A stretch of DNA of 64,000 nucleotides from Chaunax sp. Z400 (lineage: Eukaryota; Chordata; Actinopteri; Lophiiformes; Chaunacidae): positions 23,838,810 to 23,902,809 of the forward strand of contig CM075187.1 in the NCBI GenBank assembly GCA_037577475.1, in the 5' to 3' direction. Position 1 is the first letter of the stretch, and each line of letters starts with the position of its first letter. Positions 25,550 to 37,914 of the stretch are shown in pieces. Made by a program: the position numbers and the translations under genes. Under the pieces are notes generated by a model. The model was not told where the DNA came from. It did not search any database and worked only from the letters and a program-made list of their open reading frames with translations.

Positions 25550-28530
25550 TGTTGCTGTGGTGTGTAATATATTGGTTACAAACGAGATGCTCCTCAGAAT
25601 GTCATTAACATTTCACCTGACCTGTTCACAAACGTTTATCAGGGCATATGTCAGTGGGTTAAACTTCTATTTAAAGATTACCACAATTTAACTTAAATGG
25701 TGATAACCTGGATTAAGCCTAAAATGCATTTAATAAAGATTTAGTCTGCACACACTTATAGATACAATACTATAAGTTTTAAATACCTCACTCTGCAGTG
25801 CTGAAAACAAGCATGAGGAAACGTCATGATTGAAAATCAGTCAGTCATCGCTGATGCACAATACAAGTAAACAGTTTCAGTGAAAATAGGTGATAACACT
25901 AGAAACTGGTTATAATTGAACTGAACTGCATGTTTAAATGTATATTGTTTGAATATTTTCTGCTGGCTTGGCGGGTTTACCTTTAAAAAGTATTTGCTGA
26001 GACTAGAAGGCCATGATAACAGAGCAATCTCTGCCTTTGGAACAGTTTCTTTCTCTGCTCCTCCTTTGCTGCCTTCTCTTTGTGCATTCAGCTGCCTGGA
26101 TCTCCCTGCAGATATTGGACTGTAAAATTATTTTCTCAGGTTGGCGCTTTGTGTAGATCGCATCAATGTTCCCTTTTATCAGCTGAAAGACATTTTATTT
26201 TAAGCTCTCAGTCGCAGCAAAGTGGCAACCAGAACAAAGCTTCTCGTGACCTGTTTGATGGAAATGCCTCTGGGACTTTCATACTGTAGTTTAGAGCTTA
26301 TGGGTGGACGTTTCGGCCAAAAGACACCAACTCTGCCAGGATTGAGGGTTTAATTCCCATTATAAGACCTCCATTGTGAGGATGTATGGAAATTATACAC
26401 GACTCCTGCTGCGTGTGCTTGTTAAACAACTTTAATGTCTATAAAATGCTCATTTCTCTCAGTGATTGTTCTCTCTGCAGACAGCTAACAGCTGGGTTGA
26501 GAGGCTCGCTGTCATCCCAAAACCATGCTGCTGTCTGTGTTAGTTCACACACGCCACCATGTGCATCTGAGTCCTGTTAATGTGTGAGCGTATCGTGTGT
26601 TTCCCTGCAGCGGACGAGGACGAGGACAAAGATGATGATTTCCGAGCGCCGCTCTACAAGAACGTGGAGATCAAGGGCATTCAGGTCCGGATGAAGTGGT
26701 GCGCCACCTGTCACTTCTACAGGCCGCCTCGCTGCTCGCACTGCAGCGTCTGTGACAACTGTGTGGAGGTGTGTGTGTGTGTGTGTGTGAATACAAATAT
26801 GCAAACAGGAGACTATTCACATGCAAGTACCAAAATCTAAATATCCAACATGGTTAGATTTATATACAGTATATTAGTTCAAATATAAAATGTTGTCAAT
26901 AATTTGCAGCTATTCTGTTAGCATTGGTCATGCTTGATGTAACAGATGATGCAGTTTGTTCGTTCATAATGCATATTTTGTATTTTTTTTAGCCTGCCTA
27001 GAACTCAGATCTGAGACAAACACTGAATATATGAATATAAGATATTTGTAAATATCAACGTTTTTGTTTTGGCAAAACGTATTGTCATCATTAAAGATTA
27101 TAATTACTGGCATAAATCAGCTTTTTGGCAGCTTCAAGCATAAAATACTATTATCAGTATTGGCTTTTTGATGTACACACAAATCAGGACATTGATATAC
27201 ACCCACACACAGATGCAGAATTACCCAGGTTGTTTTCCTGGATCCTGTTTTCTTCCACATTTTATATCAAAAAAGCTGAATGTTTGACATCAAAAGACGG
27301 ACTATGAAATTGAATAAATATAAATATTTCATGACAACCTCTTGCAGTCTTGTTATCCAACCAAAAACATGTTGTTCCTTTATTTTGTTTTCCTTATTAT
27401 TTTCATTCTTGTGCATTTCCAGTGCACAGACATGGTGCATGAGGCCAAATGTGTTCTGTTATATTTACATTTTAAATCCCAGACTAGCTGTCGGTGACAT
27501 TACCTTATGAATAACGTCAATAGATTTGAGAGGTGTAACTCCCTCTCTCCCTCCCCAGGACTTCGACCATCACTGTCCCTGGGTGAACAACTGCATTGGA
27601 CGGAGGAACTACCGATACTTCTTCCTCTTTCTGCTGTCGTTGAGCATCCACATGGTGGGAGTTTTCTCCTTCGGGCTCATCTTTGTCCTCCACCACCGAG
27701 AGAGACTGGGAGCACTGCACACCACTGTCACGTATCCTTTCACCATTAGAAACCTCACAGCAAAGCCTACTTCTTTTTTTAAAACAGACAAAGTGGTTGG
27801 TTGTCTATTTAATTTTTCAGTCTTCTTCTTCTGTGCTGAAGTAAGGAGTCCACAAAGCAATTCTTGCAGTGGATTCGATCGTGTTCTTGTAAGCTTATAT
27901 CGTTGTTGTTGGCCTTGACCTTTGTGGCCAGTCTGGTTGTGATGTGCATAGCAGGGCTTTTCTTTATTCCAGTCGTGGGGCTCACAGGTTTCCATATGGT
28001 GCTCGTAGCTCGAGGCCGAACGACCAATGAACAGGTGAGGAGACGTGCATGGAGATGCGCTTGTTCCAGATGTATACACACAGACAATCATTGGCTTGTT
28101 ATTTATTTAGTGAAGGTCAACAGAGCTGTGTCGCACAAACTTCTCGTCACCACAGAGAATGACTGAAAGAATAATACAGTCTAATTTGTCCATGTGGACA
28201 GAAATACATTAACCTCAATAATAAAGATAGTAAACACAAGCAGTACAGTCTAAGGAAGAATAACAGCAGTATTTATCCCGTAACACAGTAATCATGTGCT
28301 TCAACAACGTGAATCACCCTCTTTGTATTCAGGCATCTGTGTGTATATCAATGTGTGTATATGTACATGTGTGTGACTTCTGCTGCCGTATCTAAAAGAA
28401 GGCGTTGTGCTCCTCAGGTGACAGGAAAGTTTCGTGGAGGAGTAAATCCCTTCACCAAGGGTTGCTGTGGCAACGTGGAGTATGTCTTATGTAGCCCTCT
28501 GGCACCTAGGTGAGATGCTTTACAAAGCTG

Positions 28531-28566
<36 letters not shown>

Positions 28567-31500
28567 TACTGAAGATGCTTTTCAGTGTTTTATTTTCAGC
28601 ACACATTTACCTCCTAATTATTATTACTGTGAAGATATGTGTGTGTACTAGCACATCATAGCCCATGACATCCAGTGCAACAACATATAACTGCAACAAT
28701 AGGCAGCAGCATTGTGTGTGTGTGTGTGTGTGTGTGTGCATATATGAGTGTATACACGTACTCTAGGGTGTGTGGAGGTGTGCACCTAGTTCTGCATGAC
28801 AGCAACCAGCAACCCTGAAAGTAGATGGCCGAGAGAATTGAATCACTCTGTTGAACAGTTCAATAGGAAACAGAGTGCAGCGCAAGTCAAAGTGCTTTTT
28901 TACACACACACACCAACGCTGAGACACAGAGCGCGAGTTTTACAACCTATAGGGAGAAGTGTCGTTCCATAAAAATTAACAGTGCGACCGCAGAGAGTTA
29001 GCAGCAGGTGCGGGGATGAAATGATGTGTGACAAGCATCTGCCATTAAGCTCTGTCATAATCCCTGATGAAAGGTTCTTGGATTCACTGAACCATTGGCT
29101 CAAAGCATGTTGGACCTGACTGCTACTGAATGAACTGTGACAATAGTATTTTTAAATCAGTAACATTCATTTACTGGAAATAGCATGAAGGGGTGATTAC
29201 TTGAAATGTGTTAATACTGCCCAGAATTAATGTATTATACATATTTTACTGCTCAAGTCTCCACACTAGCCATTTAAACATGACAAGAAATCACAGTAAT
29301 GACCCTTGTTATTATTAGAAACCCCTGGAAGGCTCACATAAATGCTGCTTCTATGCCCTCGCCAAAGGGGACACATATGGTTACCCTTGTTAGTAAGTCT
29401 GTACATAATAGGTTTGATAGAGGTTATGGTCAATTCACATCAGTACAAATTAAGTTTTTCCAGCAGCAGGGCATCTGTGTCCAAACTTTCTACTTCTGTC
29501 AGGAAGTTGTGTTTGAAATGTCTGTTTTTAAACTCTGAAGCTACTCAAATGGGATAATGCAACGTGCTTAACTCTTTTAATTAGTGTACTCTGAATTGCC
29601 TATGAGTCCAGTAGGAGAGCAGAACTGAGATAACATTTGCAATGTTGGCTGTTTTTGTGTAAATGTCCACACTTCATATTTCATGTATACATGCACATTG
29701 TGTTGTAGTAGCAGTTGTGTGACGTGAAAATAAAGAACTTTTTTGTTCGCATCTGTTGCCCGTTCGTCTGCAGGTACATAGTGGACCCCAGGAGAAACCC
29801 CAGTGTCAAAATTCAGCCCCCGTTCATCAGACCTGACCTGTCAGACAGGCAGGTCACCATCAAGGTCAGCGACAACGGCATCCACAGCACCATCATCAGC
29901 TCCAAGGTGAGTTGTTCACAATTACTACAGAGCTTTCCACTGGTACCTCCCTTTTCCCTTCATCATCCAGTTGATTTAGTCCCTCTTCTGTGTTGGTGTA
30001 ACCATCTTCTTTTGCTTTATGCCCTTTGTTTCTTGTCCAATACCATGGGGCATCCCCAGTTCTGTTCCTAGATTCCCATTTTACTACAGGCTCATACTCA
30101 TATATAAGAGGGTACTGTAGCGCATCAGAGTCAGATATATCGGAATTTAACCTGTTATTAAAACAGAGCTTTACTAGACACTCAATGTTAAAGCTAAGTA
30201 GCTCACTGATATTGGTTTCACTTTATGCAATATATTGTGAAAATCAAATTTCCCAGTTTTAAATTGCTTGACATGGATAATTCAAGGTCCTAAATATCAT
30301 AGAATTTTTTTTCTGTACCTGTAAAAAATACACTTATCTCGCACAGCCTAAAACACAAAGTGGGATAGATAACATGCAAGGTGCAAGACAAACATCCTAT
30401 TCCCTGTAATCCTATAGATTCAGTTTTTTTTTTATTTGGTTTTTTTTTATGTTCTTGTTCTGCAGTCTGATTAAATGAAATTTAGGAGCAAATAGAAAAT
30501 TGTCCCTGGCTTAAAGCTTTTAAGTTGCATTGCAGGTAATCAGGTCCTGACAGGGAAGAAGAATTTGTGGATCAAAAACAGAAGACATCTCTGTCGCATT
30601 TATTCTACAATGCTTAACAGCTTGATTACTATTTGTAATGTGAAGAAATTAATACTCTATACTGAAAAAAAAAATTCACAATTAAATTTAAGCTCAAGTA
30701 GAGGAGCTGCCTGTAAGCTCTGCAACCTTACGACTATCTGTGAGAGTCGTGTTGGTGGATCCTGAGTCAAACACAGGCTTCTCTGTATTTCATGTGCTTC
30801 CCTCCAACTGTTCTGGATGCTTTTAACCCTATGCTCTCCTCCCTGTAGTCGAAAAACAGCCTGGATGCCCTGGACGAAAAAGAAACCCAGCCACCACTGC
30901 CACCCAAAGCTGACAGGTACAACCAGCTGAAAGGCCAGCTGACCTCCAGCGAAGGTAAGAAACATCATCATCATCAGTCCCGTTCCTCCTTCTCTTCAGG
31001 GCTGCACCAGCAACCCCCAAACAGGGATTTCCCTAACTCCTTCCACACATCACCAGTGTCCCAGTGTGTGACTTTGCGCTAGTTTAGCAAGCTAAATTTC
31101 CATCTCAGCAGCAGGTCAAAAGCCTTTTTTCATGCAGGGGCAGAGAATAGGTGAGATTCAGCCCTGTTCACTGGATCAGCACCAGATTTGTGGCACAATG
31201 AAGAGATTTCAGGGTGAATCATTGCAACATGATGATGAACAACATGATTCATGAAACTTCAACAACAGGTTCCTTCTGGAATATCTCCAGTGTCATGGTG
31301 CATTATGTCAGGGAGTGAACACTTTATACTCTTCCATGGAGCACTACCACTGCCTGGTGGTACTTCAGAGTACTGTAGTTGGTTTAAGCACATTGCTCTG
31401 GAGTTTGACATTCAAGAGACATACTAGCACCAGAGCACAGAAGCAGCTTGGGGTCCTCAAGGATAAGGTAGACTCCAGTGTGTTACATATTAGTTAGAAT

Positions 31501-33707
31501 GGGCTCTAACCATATGACTACACACTCCAGTTCATTTTCATTCTGCAGGAATGGTGTGGCTTTCAAGAAATCAATCCCTACTGCCTCTTTACTCTGTTAA
31601 TAGAATTCAGGTCCCAGAAATGACTTTCATTAAGAGCTGCTATAGTACTATAATGACTTTTATCTCTGCATTAAGTCTGGTCTTGTTCTGGTCTTCCTCT
31701 GTTGTAGAGAGTTCTCTTTCTGGTAAGACCCACCCGTCCACTCCAGCCATGTACAAATTCAGGCCGTCCTTTGGCACCATGCCTAAAGTCCACTACCACG
31801 CTACTGGAGAGAAGGTAAGATTTTTTAACACATAAGATAAATTCTAAATGTTCCAGATGGATCACTGTTTGGTTTGTAGCTACAATCAGCCAGGGGTTCA
31901 TTGTCTGAGGCAAAAGCTTCACAAGTTATGAAGGACAAAGACCATTTCCTCTATAATTTTGCATGCTATTCTGCTGTTTGCTCCTCAGATTGTCATGCCA
32001 GATGACCGTAAGCCCTCGGCCATCTTGGAAGAGGGTGTCCGTGGTCATGACTACAAATCAGAGCCAAACCTGGACCTTCCGGAGTACACCAATGCTCCCC
32101 TCCACCGAACCTTCCAGTCCTCTCCCCTTCAGCTGGATTCTGACCCCATCAACTCACGCTCTCTCAGCCTGAAACAAGGTCACCGCCGGCCGGAGAAGGG
32201 CCAGCTCCCAGCCCTGCAACTGCAGACAGTCATTTCCACTCCGTACAAGAGTATCTTCTCGCCCAGCACACTCTCCAACCGCAATGGCAGCCTGTCTTAT
32301 GACAGCCTGCTCAACCCCAGCATCTCCCCAGCCACTGCCAGTGAGTGCACGTCCCATCGAGGTATGCCCTCCATGGGGTTCCACTCGCCCTACCTGCCCT
32401 CCAAAATGTGCCACATCCGGGAACCCGAAATGCAGAGGCACCAGGTCGCCCCCACCTACAGTCCAGTGATACCACCCAGGGGTGTGGGAAGGCATTCCCC
32501 TCATCCAAGGGACAGGGACCCATCACCGGTGCGCTATGATAACCTCTCTCAGACCATCATGGCCTCCATCCAGGAGCGAAAGGAGATGGAGGAGAGGGAG
32601 AAGCGGATGCTGCATGGGCGCTCCCAGACCCATATCTACGCCCAGGACTCTGGAGTGCTTGATGGGGGCTATGGCCTACCCCCCAATGCTTGCTACCCAG
32701 ATGGGCCTCGTGGCCCTGGCTCCAGAGGCCCAACACCCCCAGCCTGTGGAGGATCCAGGGACAACCTGATGGGGGTCGGGCTGGTGAGCTATGGGCAACG
32801 AACCCCTGTGTTGCGCCATGCCGGCTCCACGCTGGGTCGCGCCCCTAGAACTTCATCCACCTCTCTCCATACAGATCACAGTAGCACCAACAACAGCCAC
32901 AGCAGGGCCACTGCCGCTGAGGGGCCCTATCGCTCTCCGGCCCACCAGCCACACTCCCCTGCTATGCCCCGATCCCCCTCCTACACCCATCAGAAACTCT
33001 CCTACATCAGTGCCCATGAGAGGACAGACTCGCCCCATCTGGGGGGCCCAAGGTATGAACCCTAACGTTGCCCCTGTGGGACTGCATGCATTGTACTGAG
33101 TCAATGGGGACTTCTGGGCTCTGTCTGCTGGGCACAGCCAGCAATTCATGGGCACTAGTGTAACCAACTGAAGCAATGTGTAGCATTGTGTATGGTATAT
33201 GATATTTATCAATTCATTCATGTTAAGTATTGTCTGGTGCGACTTCTTACATGTTCTGTTCTGATTTCTATGTTTGCCTTTCTAGTAAAATACCATTTTG
33301 TATTAATTCACAAATGTCAGATTAATAAAGATGTGTGTGTGACTCCTCATTTCTTTTTCTTTTGCATGTTTTTCACCTGCTTGTCTAACATTCCCAAGCC
33401 TTTTGCTTCACTAACAAGTACACTTTTAATTCATCATTAATATTGTTATTCTGTTCCTGTCATGTAAAATGCACCACACAACTAATCTGCATGCTGTCAC
33501 AATCCTTTTCATTTGGTTTGCATTTAATCTCTTTGAGTTGAATAATTTGTTTCTGTTCTTCTCTTTCCATTCAGAGAGGCCATGAAAGTTAATGGGCAGA
33601 TGGACTGCCACCCCAGTGCCCAGGGTGCCACCCTCAGCCCCAGTCGCCATAGTAATGTCAAAAAGGTGACAGGTGTAGGAGGCACTACATATGAGATATC
33701 AGTGTGA
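23149..33707 (+). CDS. zdhhc8: Palmitoyltransferase ZDHHC8 (exons 2-11; first exon not seen)
   Basis: DHHC S-acyltransferase that moves palmitate to cysteines of membrane proteins. Exons: 23149-23270, 26611-26768, 27559-27731, 27932-28034, 28418-28509, 29774-29906, 30849-30954, 31708-31814, 31989-33052, 33575-33707. All phases join and all introns are GT-AG. The visible product is about 729 residues; mammalian ZDHHC8 is about 765, so only an N-terminal exon is missing. The Cys-rich domain starts WCATCHFYRPPRCSHCSVCD, with catalytic DHHC and CPWVNNCIGRRNYRYFF in exon 4. Membrane helices are seen in exon 2 (VFIFVLANFSMATFM), exon 4 (FFLFLLSL...FGLIFVL) and exon 5 (VVMCIAGLFFIPVVGLTGFH). Exon 10 encodes a long Pro/Ser-rich cytosolic tail. 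The last residues, TTYEISV, form a PDZ-binding end. The paralogue ZDHHC5 is similar; the ranbp1, trmt2a and dgcr8 neighbours and the tail sequence favour ZDHHC8. Confidence 0.95.
23791..24017 (+). mobile_element. tRNA-derived SINE
   Basis: The head carries an A-box-like tggctcaggaggtagag (23803) and a perfect B box, ggttcgatcc (23847-23856), as expected for an RNA polymerase III promoter. The body, including gagcaagatactgaacccca, is typical of teleost tRNA-derived SINEs, and the copy ends in an ataataaagtat-type tail. It lies in the intron between exons at 23149-23270 and 26611-26768 of zdhhc8, in the sense orientation. Confidence 0.7.
24185..24345. repeat. Probable MITE fragment rich in actgtaaa / tacagt
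   Basis: It contains repeated inverted pieces such as cactgtaaaac, cactgtaaattttcagtaac, tactgtatttttacagt and tactgtattttag. This composition is typical of short non-autonomous DNA elements in fish introns. The ends are not defined. Confidence 0.35.
25508..25546. repeat. (CA)n microsatellite
   Basis: An uninterrupted run of about nineteen CA units in the zdhhc8 intron upstream of the exon at 26611. Confidence 0.95.
26769..26789 (+). repeat. (GT)n microsatellite forming a zdhhc8 splice donor
   Basis: The exon ending gtggag at 26768 is followed at once by about ten GT units, so the first GT of the repeat is the 5' splice site. The next exon begins GAC TTC GAC at 27559, so the exon must end at GAG to keep the Cys-Val-Glu-Asp-Phe-Asp reading. 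Confidence 0.85.
28533..28564. repeat. (TG)n microsatellite
   Basis: About sixteen TG units, 23 bases downstream of the donor of the zdhhc8 exon 28418-28509. A second run of about thirteen units lies at 28713-28739 in the same intron. Confidence 0.95.
33324..33329 (+). terminator. Candidate intronic poly(A) signal of zdhhc8
   Basis: AATAAA lies in the last intron, 272 bases after the donor at 33052, and is followed by gatgtgtgtgtgactcc and a T-rich stretch, the arrangement of a functional signal. If exon 10 is not spliced, the frame continues as Arg-Tyr-Glu-Pro and then a stop at about 33063-33065, giving a shorter protein without the EISV end. Confidence 0.45.
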
Positions 33708-36375
33708 GCAGGGACACCGCAACCACCTCCAACGACAACGGCCACCCAGCTACAAAGACATTCTCTACTCGCTATTATGTTTGTGACGTCTAGATAACGG
33801 CCAATCAGCGGCACACAGCACCCCGTTTTGGAGTTATCAACCAATCAGAGGGTCTGTCTAGCCAAATGCCAAATGAGTGTGTTTGTACTGGAAGGGTTGA
33901 TTGTCAGTCGATACCTCGGCAGGCTTTATGTTTGAGGACTGTCATGTCAATAACATTTTGTAGCTCATCTTCTCGGTCGTAAGAGTGGACCATCCAACAG
34001 GTTGTCAACGTTATTACTGTTGTCTCTCAGCTGTGCTCATAAAGCGTAAATGTTACACAAACGTTTGTCCAGCAGGAACTGAAGGCTGCACAAAAACACT
34101 ACAGAAGAATTTAAGTCTGACACCTCACCTGTGAGAAGACTAATGTCCTTTCCAAGTCAATTGACCTCAAGAAGTCAGGGTGCTTCACATTAACTTTCAC
34201 TGTTCATGTCATCTCCAGCATATTTGTGGAGGTGTGCCGCTTTGAGAAGTGATTTTGGACAGATCAGTAAGATCTGTAATCAACTGCAACTGCAGGCAAC
34301 ACAAGATAAGTGAGATAAGAAGCTGGGATAGGGGCTGTTGAGAGGGGAAAGTCATTGTATCATGGCTGGTGGTTACATTCCAAATTGAGAAAGACTTGCA
34401 TCTAATTAAAAGTCAAATAAACTTAGTTCGTAACTGTTAAAAAAAATTCTCAGGAATTAGTGCAACCATCAGAGATGCTTACTGATCAAATTCACACACC
34501 CTGAACGTGTCTTGTCTCAGATTTTTAGGGCTTTAAGTATAGCTTAACCTGCTTCGTTCCCCTCTCAAAGGTGCAGTGCATGACTTCTGTTTGTTGCAGT
34601 GAAGTTCCCTTTCGTGATTTCAACATGACACAAGTGCTGGGCAGATATTTAGCGTTCTGAAAACTCAGAATACCTCATCCCAATGGTTTTCACCTAGGTC
34701 AGAGACAGTCCGGCCTCTATTTATGATTTCACAAAGAAAAAAAAACTTTGCTATGTAAGTTATGTTTGTATAATCATAGGAATTGAGAAGTGTAGTGAAA
34801 CAAGACAATTTCACGTAGTAAAATGATAACTGGTCACCCATCCATATTTTTGGTAGTTTTTGAATTGTTTCTTTTTTATACACCAAACCTTTCAAAGACT
34901 ATGTTTGATACATCTTTTTTATATACCAGATAATTAAGCCTGGACTTAATGTCATATTTTAGGTGGAGTTTTATGTTGATATATTATAAATTCAGTAAAT
35001 AAATGAGATTGTGATAATGAGTAAAATCCATAAAGTAAATATAACTTGTTCTACTTGCATAGTGAAAATGTATAATGAAATGCAGTGAGAAGATGTGTTA
35101 AGACTTGAAATATTGAAAACACAATCTTTGACTAGTGAACAGTCACATGATCCATAGTGAATAGTCAGTATGTGCTGTACACAAGTCAAGGAATGGGCTT
35201 ACAACAGAAGCTGCTATGAGATTTCAGTGCCAAAAGTGGCTATGCACCCCTTCATTTCTCAAAGACGGTAAATTTTCAGCAGCTGTCTGGTACAGCTCCA
35301 GTATTACAGAACCTTTTTTTCATGATATGTATTAATTTTGACCATAAAAACGAATTGCCAACATCTAACTGAAAGGTTTTTATTTATATTCAGCAGAGTA
35401 TGAAAAACCGCCCAGGGTAAGCAGAAGGAGATGGTGAATTTACATGGATGTAAATTGGTTCGGCTACATTTGCATGGAAGAATAAACCATTGTTGCCTTT
35501 TGAGAGGAATATCTTACGTTTCATACACAATGAAATGTGTCTAGTTGAAGTGGTTAGTGTTTTGTACTGAGCAGCAAATGGCAGGAGTGACACTTTTAAG
35601 CAGGTTAGACTGGGTAATATTTTAACAACAGGAAGAAAGGCCAAAATACAAGGTAATACATCATCTTTCTTAATTATGCAATTACAGTACTCTTTACGGG
35701 CGTTTTTCTCCTCACTTCTGGTACATTTAGAAATCGTTTTCTGCAGCGATCAGAGCATAAAGGCCAGTAGCTGTGGTAGTCTTGCTTTCTGACAAGGTTG
35801 GATGTGACCCAAACTCAACGTACAGTAGTTAGAACCTTTCATCTAGTATGATCTACCTTTTATGGTCTCACCCAGCTGCCTTAGTATGAACACAGTAATG
35901 TGAGGCTCTTTTCACATCATGCACCTTTCAGTTGTTGTCACTGCTGTAAGGCTTCGGTGTATAGGGCTAATAAGTTGGTAAATCTGATGGGTAAGATTGA
36001 ACATCCAACTGGATCATTTTTTAAGTTACCTGAATAGATTGTTAGCTACTGAGTTGCCTGAAAATACTCCAGTCTGTCATGACTTTCACAGCTGTTTGAC
36101 CACATAACGAATACACTATCGATGTCATTCCTCTTAATGACTGCCATTAGTCCAATGTTCTCTGTCTGGACATCACTGCAGGTCAGGGACATTCCTGACA
36201 GTCAGCAGTGAATCTGCTCCATCAGCCACCGGCTGTTTCCTGAAACTCCAATAGAAAATTCAATATGTATTAAAATATATAATCTAAATGTACATGTGTT
36301 CCTATTTTTGTGAAGAGAACATACTTCCCGATGACCTGAGCAGAGTGAATAAAGTTTCCAACTCTTTAAGTGAAT
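33708..36375 (+). other. zdhhc8 3' UTR (probable)
   Basis: No coding sequence follows the stop codon. Poly(A) signal candidates are AATAAA at 34416-34421 and at 36348-36353; the latter, followed by gtttccaactc and a TTCTTGTTGGT-rich stretch, is the likely distal end. The boundary is inferred. The region is otherwise AT-rich and repeat-poor. Confidence 0.5.
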
Positions 36376-36880
36376 GAGATTGATTCTTGTTGGTAAGAGG
36401 GCACAAGGTGGGACACCTGCACTATCAAATTCATTCTTTGTGGCTGCACCTATTGAGCAACAGTTGAATTTTTTTTAAGTCAAAATGCAACAGGACTGTG
36501 AGTTTATCAGTCACATGTTCTTAAGTACCTGGTTTCATTACCTCCAATGTCATGTTTTCACCTGTCTGCTGGTTTAATAGCCGAATTACACAAAGCCTAA
36601 TGAAGAGATTTCTAGAAATTTGAAAGATAGTGCCTGGGTCAGGAAGGAACCATTACTTGAGCAAATACAGGGCCTGAGCCAAGACCAATCAACACTGTGA
36701 TAAGAAGTTTTTCATTTTTCCCAATCATGCAAAAATTGCTGAGCCAATTCCCACGAAACAAGCTAAACAGACATGTAGTTTGGCCTTGTTGGAGTGCCAT
36801 TGTAGTGTAGAATACTATTTATAACAGTACATTTCATCATCAGCTACCTCAGGAAACAGTGATGTTTACAAAAAAAAAAC
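36376..36880. other. Gap between the convergent 3' ends of zdhhc8 and ranbp1
   Basis: About 500 bases with no exon, repeat or RNA gene that I can support. Confidence 0.45.
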
Positions 36881-37914
36881 AGGCGTGGTCTTTGACAGCT
36901 TTTATTGGAAGGTGGAGGAAACATTTCAAATCATTGAAGTGCAAACGAAAAGCAACATTTCATCCATATACATGTATTTACAGATGCACTGGCACTTAGA
37001 CGTGCACTTTGGAGGCAAGGTTATGAACTCAGATTAGTGGAAAGAAATGGAGAGTGGTGAGCACACACATCAGTAAGGGCACACTTTGTTTCTTATACAC
37101 TACATGCTTGAAATCTGGGAATGTTATGATCGAAAGAATATAAACTTGAGTTCCTGGAGAACTTTAGAGTAGCTGCATCTAACTCTGATGAACCAGTGAC
37201 CTGGACTTAAGGAGGTTATATTAAAAACAAAGGAAAGAATTGTAAATACTAAGCTAAGTGCATCTGCTCTTTTATCAGTCACATCAGTGGACACAGCGAT
37301 ATGCAGCATGCGTCTGATGGCAGTCAACTGTCTGGAGTGGATTCTTCTACCAATCAGTTTCCATGACAACTGATGAAAGGAATTAAGAAAAAAAAACTAC
37401 AAGGAATTCACTGAGAAGTCTTCACCTTATTTGCTCTTTCTAACCGTGGAAGCATAGACAGTGCACAGGTTAAAAAGTCCACTGGGAAGCATCATGGGAT
37501 TTTACATTTATAATGCACCTCCATAATGCCTGGACCCTGTGCTGCTATCAAGCAGGCTACATTATTCTCTCTCCCTACAAACAAACTCTGTTTCAGAATA
37601 ACAAAACAAGAAATACCCCAATGTGGGAATTATCACTCTCACAAGCCTCCTCAGTTTGTCAAAAGTAACATTGAACTGTAGATGAGCCAGATGTAGCACA
37701 TGAAGCAGAGGGAAAGGGCTTCTTTGTTTTGTTTTTTTCAAATAACTATTTTGTATTTTTCCCCCCAGTGGCATCAACGACTTGTGATCTTGAGGCAAAA
37801 CAGATTTAAAAAAAAAACAACTAATAATATGAAGAGTCCAGATTCAGTTTATTTAGAGTCTATTGTAGAAAAAAAAACGATAAACTGAAGATCAGCAAAG
37901 CAAGTTCTTGGTTC
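36881..37914 (-). other. ranbp1 3' UTR (probable)
   Basis: On the minus strand AATAAA signals lie at 37848-37853 (proximal, about 60 bases after the stop) and 36901-36906 (distal). Both could be used, giving a short and a long 3' UTR. No frame in this stretch resembles a protein family. Confidence 0.5.

Noticed and set aside
32154..32526. Antisense open frames opposite zdhhc8 exon 10
   Set aside because: They mirror GC-rich Pro/Ser codons of the real exon, have no family motifs and lack splice or promoter support.
31959..33065. Single 368-codon open frame taken as an independent gene
   Set aside because: It starts inside intron sequence and ends three codons past a splice donor. In frame it is exon 10 of zdhhc8 (31989-33052).
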